Positions 56,318 to 64,000 of a stretch of 64,000 nt of DNA are shown one piece after another (within the stretch, counting starts at the first letter, position 1; each line of letters opens with the position of its first letter). The DNA comes from Carboxylicivirga linearis. GTDB lineage: Bacteria; Bacteroidota; Bacteroidia; Bacteroidales; Marinilabiliaceae. Both the position numbers and the translations under genes were made by a program. The notes under the pieces were generated by a model. It was not told the origin of the DNA. It was given only the letters and a program-made list of their open reading frames with translations, and did not search any database. The DNA is taken from the NCBI RefSeq assembly GCF_018271995.1, contig NZ_JAGUCO010000001.1, positions 1 through 64,000 of the forward strand, given 5' to 3'.

Positions 56318-56570
56318 CAATTAATGTTGTGTGTCCTACAATTGATTCTGTTTATGTCGCAGTTAATGATAGTAGACGAATAGTTATAATAATATTTAAA
56401 AGTTAATTTTGTTGATCATACAATAGATTTGATTACATCAACAATTAATATTAACAGTTCCACAATAAGTTTTACTGTTTGATCAATTATTCATACCTGC
56501 TCCACAATAAATAGTACGATATCCGCAATTAATGTTATTCATTAATCAATTACATCTGTTTAAAATCTGA
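56318..56570. repeat. Second 21-bp periodic degenerate tandem array
   Basis: A CAATT(A)AT-like core starts at 56318, 56339, 56360, 56381, ~56400, 56421, 56442, 56463, 56484, 56505, 56526 and 56547. All but one or two intervals are exactly 21 bases. The rest of each unit varies. On the minus strand one frame reads as short aliphatic heptads (LIVELLI, LIVDVIK) but is broken by stop codons. It lies in the 418-base gap between convergent genes. The same period but a different core is found at 1-158. Bases 56600-56641 hold a separate ~10-base TCTAAT repeat. Confidence 0.75.
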
Positions 56571-56640
56571 ATCAATAGTTTGATTTTAAGGATTGAAAAT
56601 TAGTCTGATGGTCTAATGATCTACTAATCTATAAGTCTAA

Positions 56641-57150
56641 TTACACGCAATCGAATCGACCTGCACTTTTTAGATTCACATATGAAAAAGTAAAGCCGGA
56701 TTTCTCATCATGTAAATTATCTTCTCTATGAGTTTCTTTCCATCCTAAGCCTTTATATTCAGGAAAGAACACATCAACATTATCAAAGGTATGATGAATT
56801 TGAGTGATGTAAAGTTCATCGGCTTCTGGCAGAAATGCTTTGTAAACTTCACCCCCACCAATTACAAACACCTTCTGGTCATCACTACAAATGGCTATTG
56901 CCTCACCTATCGATTTTACCACTTCTGCTCCAGGTGCCTTGTAGTCTTTCTGATGTGTAATAACGATGTTTCTACGCTTAGGCAACGCACCTTTTGGGAG
57001 TGCTTCAAAGGTTTTTCTACCCATTAAAATGGTGTGACCTGTTGTTAACTCTTTAAATCTTTTTAGATCTGAAGAGATATAAGCTAGTTGATCACCGTCT
57101 TTCCCAATACCGTTCTGTTCATCAACGGCAACAATCATTGCTAAAATCAT
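56641..57150 (-). CDS. folA: Dihydrofolate reductase
   Basis: 169 residues, NADPH-dependent reduction of dihydrofolate to tetrahydrofolate. Motifs: [20 protein letters not shown] (family start), [35 protein letters not shown] and the C-terminal [12 protein letters not shown]. In the substrate-binding region the usual W of LPWxxP is replaced by [12 protein letters not shown]. Its ATG overlaps the thyA stop by 4 bases (ATGA), so it is translationally coupled. It supplies cofactor for thymidylate synthase. Confidence 0.96.
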   Translation of the reverse strand: MILAMIVAVDEQNGIGKDGDQLAYISSDLKRFKELTTGHTILMGRKTFEALPKGALPKRRNIVITHQKDYKAPGAEVVKSIGEAIAICSDDQKVFVIGGGEVYKAFLPEADELYITQIHHTFDNVDVFFPEYKGLGWKETHREDNLHDEKSGFTFSYVNLKSAGRFDCV

Positions 57151-57941
57151 ACTGAAATGGCTCCTTTAATATGTGGGTGAGATTCGTAGTTTTCTAATTT
57201 AAAATCCTCGAAAATAAATTCATCAATGTTTTTACGATCGGGATTAATAATCATCTGAGGAAGTGATTTCGGTTCTCTTGTTAATTGCAATTTCACCTGT
57301 TCAATATGATTCAGATAAATATGTGCATCACCCAATGTGTGTACAAATGTTCCCGGTTTTAATCCACAAACCTGAGCCACCATCATGGTTAATATCGCAT
57401 AGGATGCAATGTTAAACGGCACTCCTAAAAAGATATCAGCGCTACGTTGATAAAGCTGACAGCTTAACTTTCCATCAGCCACATAAAACTGGAACAAGAT
57501 GTGACAAGGTGGAAGTTGCATATCATCAATGGCACCCACGTTCCAGGCACTTACAATATGTCGGCGTGAATTCGGATTATTTTTAATACTCTCAATTACT
57601 TCTTTTATCTGGTCAATATTACCACCCTTGTAATCGGGCCACGACCTCCATTGATAACCATAAATGGGTCCCAACTCACCATCTTCTTTTGCCCACTCAT
57701 TCCATATGCGAACACCATTTTCCTGAAGATACTTAACATTGGTACTTCCTTTTAGAAACCAAAGCAATTCATGAATGATGGATTTTAAATGCAGCTTTTT
57801 AGTTGTTAGCAAAGGAAATCCTTCACTTAAATCGAATCGCATCTGATGCCCAAACACACTAATGGTGCCAGTTCCCGTGCGATCATCTTTAGTAGCACCT
57901 TCGTCGAGTACCCTCTGCAGTAAATCCAGATATTGCTTCAT
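57147..57941 (-). CDS. thyA: Thymidylate synthase
   Basis: 264 residues from ATG 57941 ([15 protein letters not shown]), the same length as E. coli ThyA; the frame is open 81 bases further, but this would run into the preceding gene without family similarity. Converts dUMP to dTMP with methylene-tetrahydrofolate. Motifs: [19 protein letters not shown], the catalytic Cys in [31 protein letters not shown] and [10 protein letters not shown]. First of thyA-folA. Confidence 0.98.
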   Translation of the reverse strand: MKQYLDLLQRVLDEGATKDDRTGTGTISVFGHQMRFDLSEGFPLLTTKKLHLKSIIHELLWFLKGSTNVKYLQENGVRIWNEWAKEDGELGPIYGYQWRSWPDYKGGNIDQIKEVIESIKNNPNSRRHIVSAWNVGAIDDMQLPPCHILFQFYVADGKLSCQLYQRSADIFLGVPFNIASYAILTMMVAQVCGLKPGTFVHTLGDAHIYLNHIEQVKLQLTREPKSLPQMIINPDRKNIDEFIFEDFKLENYESHPHIKGAISV

Positions 57942-57975
57942 TATAAGAAATTTTAGGCCAAAAATAGTCTTTTTT

Positions 57976-58272
57976 TTATTGCTGTCTAAATACTTTAAAG
58001 TAGTCTTCAATTGCATCGACATACTTTGTATATGCCTTAATACCTACTGAGGTAATTTTACAAATTGTTAAGGGGTAGTTGCCCTTGTTGGTCTTTGTAA
58101 TATCAACATATCCGGCAGCTTTTAGTTTGGTAAGCTGAAAACTCAAATTGCCTTTTGTGGCTTTGGTACTTTCTAATAGAAATGCAAATTCTGCTGATTC
58201 AACACTAATTAATACCGACATAATAGCCAGACGCACCTGAGAATGCAAAACCGGATCCAGATCTTTAAACAT
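57976..58272 (-). CDS. Winged-helix regulator paired with membrane protein
   Basis: 98 residues from ATG 58272 ([21 protein letters not shown]); the longer frame begins inside the upstream gene. A MarR/ArsR-like winged helix (PF13601 type): [32 protein letters not shown] is the recognition helix and wing. The start lies 1 base past the stop of the upstream membrane-protein gene, so the two are coupled. The pattern of a small HTH with a multi-span partner is common; such regulators often control their own unit. Ligand unknown. Confidence 0.85.
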   Translation of the reverse strand: MFKDLDPVLHSQVRLAIMSVLISVESAEFAFLLESTKATKGNLSFQLTKLKAAGYVDITKTNKGNYPLTICKITSVGIKAYTKYVDAIEDYFKVFRQQ

Positions 58273-58273
58273 A

Positions 58274-58888
58274 CTATTTTTCCCGTTGTGAATACATAAC
58301 GTGACCTGGTATAACAAAAGCGACTAACCAACCTAAGGCCTCAATCATTAACTGTTTATCTATTGGGTAAAGGGACGCAACATAAGCAAGGAGGCCGAAA
58401 AAAACGCCTCCATAAATAATAACGTTATATCGAAGAATTCCTCCTGTAATGACTATTGCAAATGCAATAATTGCCATAAAAATAGGATGCTGTAATTCAA
58501 AGTGAATTTGATGTAAAACATTAAACTGTATTAAGTTGATGAGTACCATGCACGCTAGTAGACCAATCCATACGTAGCGAAGTGAGATGCTAATAAAGGT
58601 TTTTACTTTTTTTCGGGATTGATACATATAATAAATGGTGTATGCAATACCTCCGAGTGGAAGAATTAGACGAAGTGCATGAACCACTTTCATGAGGTGA
58701 TAGGTTGGAGTATATATGTCAACCAGGTAGTTAAGAACAAAGTAATTAATAACCGCAATCCATCCCCAAAGGATAAATAGAATTCCGTCATTCTTAAGTT
58801 TCTGTTGCGAAACTTCTATCATTTGTCTGATTACCAGTAACGATTGTTCTTCATTTAATTCATTACCCAGATCTTCATCTAAATTCAT
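58274..58888 (-). CDS. Membrane protein, HTH partner
   Basis: 204 residues. After an acidic N-terminus (NLDEDLGNELNEEQSLLVIRQMIEVSQQKL) there are about six hydrophobic segments. I do not recognise a named family. It is translationally linked to the downstream winged-helix gene, which suggests a sensor/regulator or regulated-target relation (inference). Confidence 0.7.
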   Translation of the reverse strand: MNLDEDLGNELNEEQSLLVIRQMIEVSQQKLKNDGILFILWGWIAVINYFVLNYLVDIYTPTYHLMKVVHALRLILPLGGIAYTIYYMYQSRKKVKTFISISLRYVWIGLLACMVLINLIQFNVLHQIHFELQHPIFMAIIAFAIVITGGILRYNVIIYGGVFFGLLAYVASLYPIDKQLMIEALGWLVAFVIPGHVMYSQREK

Positions 58889-58983
58889 AGTTCTTCAATT
58901 TAGTTTGTATTACAAACTTAATGAGAATTAATGTAGATGTCAAGTTAGTTATGTTGTTTAATCAGTTGAAATTCAGAAGTAAA

Positions 58984-60102
58984 TTAGGTGGAGGCAGTGT
59001 TCTTATCCTGAAGATTAATGGTTGTCATAATGGGGAAATGGTCGGAATAATTCACATTAAGTTTTTTAAATCCATATGAATTAAAACGATTATCATGAAA
59101 TATAAAATCAATACGAAAAGACGGTAGGTTTCCATTATATGTTCCACCAAAGCCTCTTCCTGATTCAACAAAGGCATCCTTTAAATCACCTTTCATTTTG
59201 CGGTACACATACGAAACGGGAGTGTCATTAAAATCACCACATACAATAGCCGGAAAGGGCGCGTTGCTAATGTGTTTGCCAATTCGTTCAGCCTGATCAG
59301 CCCTGTGTTGAAATGCCAACTTTAACTTACCGCTAATCTCCTTCATTCCTTCGCGGCGTTCTTTATCATTTTTATAGTTGAGACTGTCTAAGAAATTAAG
59401 GTGTTTGGATGAAAATCGAATGGATTCCAGATGATTATTAAACACTCTAACTCTTTGACCATGAGCTTCGATATCTGAATGGATGCTAAAATTACTGGTG
59501 TGCTCAAATCTTAATGTCCCCTTTTCAACGATCGGATATTTACTAAAAGTGACTAATCCAAAATTTCGTTGTCCTCTTTTGCCCGAATGATATTCAATAT
59601 GTTTGTATTTGTATTGGTTCAGTCTTGAGAGGATGTAGTTTTCATTAAAAGATCCTTTTTTGGTGGTACTATAAAATTCCTGTATACAAATTACATCAGG
59701 ATTTTCTTTTCGTATCAAATCAAATATCTTCTCATGTACATCTTTTTCGTTCGTCCAGTTATATAAATCAAATAAACGGACATTAAAACTCATTACGGAT
59801 AAAGGACTTTCCAATACTTGATCTTCAGGTAGGCTTTGACCTTTCCATTGAAAAGTATGATTCCAATGACTCCATGTTATTAACAAGGCTATTACGGGAA
59901 ACAAGAATTGCCACCTGCGTTTCACAGCCCAAAGAACAGCTAAAAGTAGGTTTGCTATCCATAATATTGGGAACCCGAAGCCCAGAAATGCTAATATCCA
60001 GGTATGAGCAGGGCTGATATATGCAGTTATAACAGAAAGCAATAATGCTAATGCTGCAAAAAATGAGAATAGGGTGATTATGGATTTAAAAAAGCGTTTC
60101 AA
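58984..60102 (-). CDS. Endonuclease/exonuclease/phosphatase-family protein, membrane-anchored
   Basis: 372 residues. Two or three N-terminal spans (~8-85) precede the EEP domain: MSFNVRLFDLY, DVICIQEFYS (catalytic Glu), NNHLESIRFS, VCGDFNDTPVS and the C-terminal YSDHFPIMT (Asp-His). All catalytic blocks are present. The topology places the EEP domain outside the cytoplasm; the substrate could be a phospholipid, sugar phosphate or nucleic acid. Follows the second rhomboid by 5 bases, a conserved order in Bacteroidota. Confidence 0.88.
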   Translation of the reverse strand: MKRFFKSIITLFSFFAALALLLSVITAYISPAHTWILAFLGFGFPILWIANLLLAVLWAVKRRWQFLFPVIALLITWSHWNHTFQWKGQSLPEDQVLESPLSVMSFNVRLFDLYNWTNEKDVHEKIFDLIRKENPDVICIQEFYSTTKKGSFNENYILSRLNQYKYKHIEYHSGKRGQRNFGLVTFSKYPIVEKGTLRFEHTSNFSIHSDIEAHGQRVRVFNNHLESIRFSSKHLNFLDSLNYKNDKERREGMKEISGKLKLAFQHRADQAERIGKHISNAPFPAIVCGDFNDTPVSYVYRKMKGDLKDAFVESGRGFGGTYNGNLPSFRIDFIFHDNRFNSYGFKKLNVNYSDHFPIMTTINLQDKNTAST

Positions 60103-60107
60103 AAAGT

Positions 60108-60989
60108 TTACTTTTTACTGGCGTCAAATAATGTTTTTTTCTCAGTAGCTGTCAGGCTATCGTAACCGCTGGATTTAATCTTTTCCAAGATACGATCTAC
60201 TTCGTGCTGTTTTGTATTTTTTCTTTGATTATACTCCATATCTGTCAATGGACGTCGGTGTGTAACCTTCATCTTCGATTTTTTGGAGAACGCAGTTGCT
60301 ATAGAATCCATCACACGATTAAAACGTATGGTTACATCTTTTCCTTGCCCAAGCCATCCGGCATAAAGATACCCAAATAACGCACCGCCTATATGTGCCA
60401 GGTGACCACCTGTATTCGATAGTGCAGATATGTTTATTAAATCTAAAGCAAGAGAACCTATTGCCAGATATTTTAAAGGAACGCCACCAAAAAAAAGAAG
60501 GTAAATTTTATGGTTTCCGCGTAAACGAGCCATGGTAAAAAGTAATGCCATAACTGATGCAGAGGCTCCCAATAAAATAGAATTAGGCTGAAATTGATAC
60601 AGTCCGGGCAATAAGTTATAGGCTATCAAATAAACAACAGCACCTGTTATTCCACCTAAAAAATAAACTCCTAACAGCTGACGAGGATTCAGAAACTCAA
60701 GAAATATTTTACCAAACCAATACAACCAAAGCATATTAAAAAGAATATGCAGAAAGTCGTAGTGGACAAACATATAGGTTATAATTGTCCAGGGTTTGAA
60801 TAATAATTCCAATGGATCGGACGGTACAGAAACCCATTGTAGCAAAGGGTAGTCTAACGATCCTGTTGAAAGGGTGAGAAATGCCTGTAATAATCTTATA
60901 ACTATAAATACACCAATATTGATGTATATAAGTTTAATTAAAGCCCCGCCTTGCTTGTATGATTGTTTTATTTCGTCAACTATACTCAT
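60108..60989 (-). CDS. Rhomboid-family intramembrane protease 2
   Basis: 293 residues, six membrane helices. Catalytic Ser in LLGASASVMALLF (GxSx) and His in TGGHLAHIGGALFGYLYAGW. The usual FGxHxxxN block is present as HILFNMLWLYWFG. A charged C-terminal tail (KKSKMKVTHRRPLTDMEYNQRKN...LTATEKKTLFDASKK) is like that of other Bacteroidota rhomboids. Separated from rhomboid 1 by 3 bases; both look active. Confidence 0.92.
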   Translation of the reverse strand: MSIVDEIKQSYKQGGALIKLIYINIGVFIVIRLLQAFLTLSTGSLDYPLLQWVSVPSDPLELLFKPWTIITYMFVHYDFLHILFNMLWLYWFGKIFLEFLNPRQLLGVYFLGGITGAVVYLIAYNLLPGLYQFQPNSILLGASASVMALLFTMARLRGNHKIYLLFFGGVPLKYLAIGSLALDLINISALSNTGGHLAHIGGALFGYLYAGWLGQGKDVTIRFNRVMDSIATAFSKKSKMKVTHRRPLTDMEYNQRKNTKQHEVDRILEKIKSSGYDSLTATEKKTLFDASKK

Positions 60990-60992
60990 TGG

Positions 60993-61730
60993 TTAAACAC
61001 CTTTTTTCTGCCAATACTTTATTAAGATAAAACCAAAGGCCATTCCGCCTAAATGAGCAAAGTGTGCTACATTATCGAATGAAAAATTAGCAACACCCAT
61101 AAATAGCTCAACTACACCGTAAATTATAACAAAATACTTAGCTTTTAAAGGAATTGGAGGAAATAATAACATCAATTCTGTATTTGGGAATAACATTCCA
61201 AATGCCAATAGAATACCAAATACTGCACCGGAAGCTCCAACGGTTGGACCGTTTAATATCTTATTGAATTTACCCATTAAAGGGTCTGTGAAATTCTGGT
61301 AATTTCTCATAGCTTCTGCTCCTTTCTCCATTACTATCTGATATTGTTGATCAGATAATTGTGAAAGCGTTGAGAAATAGTCAATATAGTTGGCTCCAAT
61401 ATTAATGGCAGCAGCACCAATTCCGGTTATAATATAAAAAGTAAAAAACTTCTTTGGTCCCCAATACACTTCCAGAACCCTACCAAACATGAAAACTGCA
61501 AACATGTTAAAGAATAAGTGCATAAAACCGCCATGCATAAACATGTAGGTACCTAACTGAGCTGGATTAAAAAGCTCAGAACTGGGTAAATGCAATCCTA
61601 AATATGTATTCAAATTGATGCCAAAAGTGTTTTCTGCTACCCAGGTAGCTAATAAAAAGATGGCATTTATTATTAATAAATTCTTTGTTACCGGAGGTAA
61701 ACCTGCAAACGGTGACGGACGATAGTTCAT
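60993..61730 (-). CDS. Rhomboid-family intramembrane protease 1
   Basis: 245 residues. Catalytic Ser in GASGAVFGILLAFG and His in NVAHFAHLGGMAFGFILIKYW; MHGGFMHLFFNMFAVFMFGRVLE is the conserved H-xx-N region. A ~45-residue loop with charged residues lies between the fourth and fifth blocks. First of the pair of rhomboid genes downstream of mutL, 151 bases after it. Cleaves transmembrane substrates; which ones is unknown. Confidence 0.94.
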   Translation of the reverse strand: MNYRPSPFAGLPPVTKNLLIINAIFLLATWVAENTFGINLNTYLGLHLPSSELFNPAQLGTYMFMHGGFMHLFFNMFAVFMFGRVLEVYWGPKKFFTFYIITGIGAAAINIGANYIDYFSTLSQLSDQQYQIVMEKGAEAMRNYQNFTDPLMGKFNKILNGPTVGASGAVFGILLAFGMLFPNTELMLLFPPIPLKAKYFVIIYGVVELFMGVANFSFDNVAHFAHLGGMAFGFILIKYWQKKGV

Positions 61731-61881
61731 ATTTGAAATTTAAAATTCACAGTGAGCATTAAATGAACAACATCAGTGCCACACTTTAAAAAATAACTAA
61801 ATTAATGTAGTTGAATAGATTTATAACAAATTATGTCGGGAAGCAGTTCATTAACCCAACTAAATCTGTCATTGTGTCATA

Positions 61882-63777
61882 TTAACTAAATCGTTTAGTA
61901 AGCTCATCGTTGTCTAAAATAGATATGATGGGCTTACCTGATGGCGAAAAGTTAGGAATGCTACATGCAAATAACTGATCGAACAATTCACTCATTTCCA
62001 TCTGACTTAAACCTTTATTGTATGGAATGGCCGCTCTTTTAGCCATTGATGATGCTATTTGCTCACAAACTTCTTTATCCACATCCACTTCACCATCTTT
62101 AAAATCGGTTAAAATGCCATCAACCAGTTGTGCAGCAGAAATATTTTCCAATCCGGCAGGGGTTGATAGTACTAAAAAGGTTTCGTCATCCTTTTGTTCC
62201 AGTTCTAATCCCAATGTCAATAAATCTTCCTTCAACTCGTTAATCATGCCCACTTCATGAGGACCATATGGAAGCTCTTCCGGGAATAACATTTTTTGCG
62301 ACAAAGAAGCACCTCTGCTTAATGCCTGCATAAAACCCTCGAAAATAATTCGTTCATGGGCTCTTCGCTGATCAATCATCATTAACCCCGATTTAACGGA
62401 CGTAAGAATATATCTATTCTTTAGCTGAAAGAAATGATTGTTTGATGCTGAGCTTTCCTCGCCACCTGATGATAAAATAGTTTGTTGTACCGGCTGCTGT
62501 TCCTGTTCCGATTCAAAACTCATTTCACTTTCTGAAGGTTCAAAATCAGATGGAGATGGGTTGGTACTAAATCCATCATACAAGTTTTCCCACCCTTCGG
62601 TTTTAGGAGTAGCTGAAAATGATCCTCCTGATGATCCTCCATATGAGGTTACAGCTCTTTTCTTTTCTTCTTCAAAAGGATTGTAAAATGGATTTACCTC
62701 TACGTTTGGAGCCTGTGGAACAAAATCTTTTTGCGGAACAGGAATCTCAATCTGGTCAGCTGTATCAAAATCGATGGATGGCATTAGGTTAAACTTACCC
62801 AAGCTTTCGCGAATGGATGCATTTAATATTTGCCAAATGGCACGTTCATTTTCAAACTTTATCTCCGTTTTGGTTGGATGAATGTTAACATCCACTATTT
62901 CAGGATCTACTTCGAGGAAGATAAAATAGGCCGGAATGGTTTCTGGCATTAAAATATTATCGTAAGCATCCATTAATGCCTTATGCAAATAAGGATGACG
63001 CATGTAACGATTGTTGACAAAGAAGAACTGATCGCCCAGAGTTTTTCGTGCCGATTCAGGTTTTCCTACGTAACCAGAAATCTTAATCATAGACGTATCG
63101 GTTTCGATAGGTATCAGTTGATTTCCCATCTGCTTACCCATCATATTAACGATGCGTTGCTTAATATTTCCAACAGGTAAATTAAAAAGAGGAACACTGT
63201 TATGAATCAGGCTCATTGCCACACCCGGATTAGCTAGGGCAACCCTTTGGAATTCATTTATGATGTGACGTAGCTCTGTTGAGTTCTTCTTAAGGAACCT
63301 CCGGCGTGCAGGAACATTGTAAAACAGGTTTTTAATGATAAACTGACTTCCAGTCGCACATTGAACAGGCTCTTGAGATTCAACCTCGGAGCCTGATATA
63401 CAGATATGAACTCCCAGCTCATCTTCTTTGCGACGGGTTTTTAGCTCAACCTGAGCAATAGCTGCTATAGAGGCTAATGCCTCGCCACGAAAACCCATTG
63501 TAGTCAGTTCGAAAAGGTCCTTGGCTTCTCTTATTTTGGATGTGGCATGACGTTCAAAAGCCATACGGGCATCCGTTTCGGCCATTCCCGAACCATTATC
63601 AACTACTTGTATAAGGTTCTTCCCTGCTTCTGATGTAACAACTTGAATTTCGGTAGCACCTGCATCCACAGCATTTTCCATCAACTCTTTTATAACTGAT
63701 GCAGGTCGTTGTATTACCTCCCCGGCTGCAATCTGATTAGCAACCGAATCGGGCAATAACTGAATAATATTTGACAT
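61882..63777 (-). CDS. mutL: DNA mismatch repair protein MutL
   Basis: 631 residues. The N-terminal GHKL ATPase is intact: LPDSVANQIAAGEVIQRPAS, NAVDAGA, DNGSGM, GFRGEAL. A Ser/Pro/Glu-rich linker covers ~340-440. The C-terminal dimerisation domain has lost or altered the endonuclease motifs known from MutH-less bacteria: DQHAxxE is DQRRAHE (469-475), ACR is AKR (~580) and CPHGRP is SPSGKP (~612). Nicking activity is therefore doubtful (inference). It is the first complete gene of the mutL-rhomboid-rhomboid-EEP block. Confidence 0.97.
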   Translation of the reverse strand: MSNIIQLLPDSVANQIAAGEVIQRPASVIKELMENAVDAGATEIQVVTSEAGKNLIQVVDNGSGMAETDARMAFERHATSKIREAKDLFELTTMGFRGEALASIAAIAQVELKTRRKEDELGVHICISGSEVESQEPVQCATGSQFIIKNLFYNVPARRRFLKKNSTELRHIINEFQRVALANPGVAMSLIHNSVPLFNLPVGNIKQRIVNMMGKQMGNQLIPIETDTSMIKISGYVGKPESARKTLGDQFFFVNNRYMRHPYLHKALMDAYDNILMPETIPAYFIFLEVDPEIVDVNIHPTKTEIKFENERAIWQILNASIRESLGKFNLMPSIDFDTADQIEIPVPQKDFVPQAPNVEVNPFYNPFEEEKKRAVTSYGGSSGGSFSATPKTEGWENLYDGFSTNPSPSDFEPSESEMSFESEQEQQPVQQTILSSGGEESSASNNHFFQLKNRYILTSVKSGLMMIDQRRAHERIIFEGFMQALSRGASLSQKMLFPEELPYGPHEVGMINELKEDLLTLGLELEQKDDETFLVLSTPAGLENISAAQLVDGILTDFKDGEVDVDKEVCEQIASSMAKRAAIPYNKGLSQMEMSELFDQLFACSIPNFSPSGKPIISILDNDELTKRFS

Positions 63778-63810
63778 TTGTTCCTTTCTCCTACTAGCGT
63801 TTCAAAAAAA

Positions 63811-64000
63811 TTATTCTCCCAGATAGGTATGCATCCAGTCCAGGCCTGATTCGATCAGATAAAATCCAATAATCATTAAAACAATTAATATCAGAATCAG
63901 TCTTAGATTAGATTTGCGTTTGGCACTACGCGTAACTTCATAATGCGATTTGAGTCTGCGACGCATGCCTCCTTTAATCCGGTCAGCATAACCTTTTTCT
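63811..64000 (-). CDS. C-terminal part of a small membrane protein, cut by right edge
   Basis: The minus strand is open from the window edge to TAA at 63811-63813: about 62 residues with a strongly basic segment (GGMRRRLKSHYEVTRSAKRKS) followed by one membrane helix (LRLILILIVLMIIGFYLI). It ends 33 bases upstream of the mutL start and is probably co-transcribed with it. No family recognised; the N-terminus is outside the window. Confidence 0.55.
   Translation of the reverse strand, partial: EKGYADRIKGGMRRRLKSHYEVTRSAKRKSNLRLILILIVLMIIGFYLIESGLDWMHTYLGE

Noticed and set aside
56318-56570. CRISPR-like regular spacing
   Set aside because: Period is 21 bases, cores are only ~8-10 bases and degenerate, and no cas genes are in the window.
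56600-56641. Short ~10-base TCTAAT repeat next to the second array
   Set aside because: Degenerate and only four or five units; low-complexity AT-rich spacer of this kind is common.

Overview
The window is a stretch of chromosome from a Bacteroidota bacterium, most likely of the order Marinilabiliales or a close relative (inference from gene content, no database was searched). The base composition is AT-rich. Several start sites are preceded by the Bacteroidota -7 box TAnnTTTG. Typical lineage families are present: a DUF5683 protein, a SpoIIM/DUF4129/DUF4350/MoxR/DUF58 cluster, a reporter-propeller sensor kinase, a K+-dependent membrane pyrophosphatase and the mutL-rhomboid-rhomboid-endonuclease block. 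Nearly all of the window is ordinary core genome; no prophage, CRISPR array or transposase gene is visible.

Layout. Bases 1-6311 are the most accessory-like part: a 21-bp-periodic array at the left edge, a frameshifted hypothetical gene, a 950-bp intergenic region full of inverted-repeat (MITE-like) elements, an LRR protein, a possible cysteine-rich leader peptide and pgi. Bases 6312-13652 hold a small outer-membrane protein, a Crp-family regulator, hppA and a large peptidase/propeller/barrel fusion. Bases 13746-19054 hold the leftward protein-quality-control block tig-clpP-clpX, a tRNA-Leu(UAG), and tatC-lptB. Bases 19515-33111 hold recQ, a 1159-residue protein that may be a diphosphate-dependent PEP carboxykinase, a PAS histidine kinase, an MBL hydrolase, a TraB/GumN protein, an LVIVD lipoprotein and priA. 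Bases 33390-38463 hold a heptose-kinase-like gene, parA-parB, a DUF5683 protein and a LysM lytic transglycosylase. Bases 38557-41477 are an SGNH hydrolase/MBOAT acyltransferase pair for exported-glycan O-acylation. A giant propeller sensor with a histidine-kinase-like core follows, then the YugP/RDD/SpoIIM/DUF4129/DUF4350/MoxR/DUF58 region. Bases 53445-56222 hold a degenerate aminotransferase-like protein, a metallophosphoesterase and a glycosyltransferase. Bases 56641-64000 are transcribed leftward: mutL, two rhomboid proteases, an endonuclease/phosphatase-family protein, a membrane protein with its HTH partner, thyA and folA.

How the genes work together: tig, clpP and clpX cover folding and degradation; tatC and lptB cover export and LPS transport; parAB with a possible parS-like site covers chromosome segregation; priA, recQ and mutL cover replication restart and repair; thyA-folA make dTMP and recycle folate. 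HppA and the candidate PPi-type PEP carboxykinase would both act on pyrophosphate if the latter assignment is right.

The observations most worth following up are: two arrays with strict 21-bp periodicity (1-158 and 56318-56570); a PhnW-like protein that has lost its PLP lysine and C-terminal domain; a propeller sensor kinase with no phosphoacceptor histidine; a possibly leaderless Cys-rich small ORF before pgi; and the candidate PPi-PEPCK.
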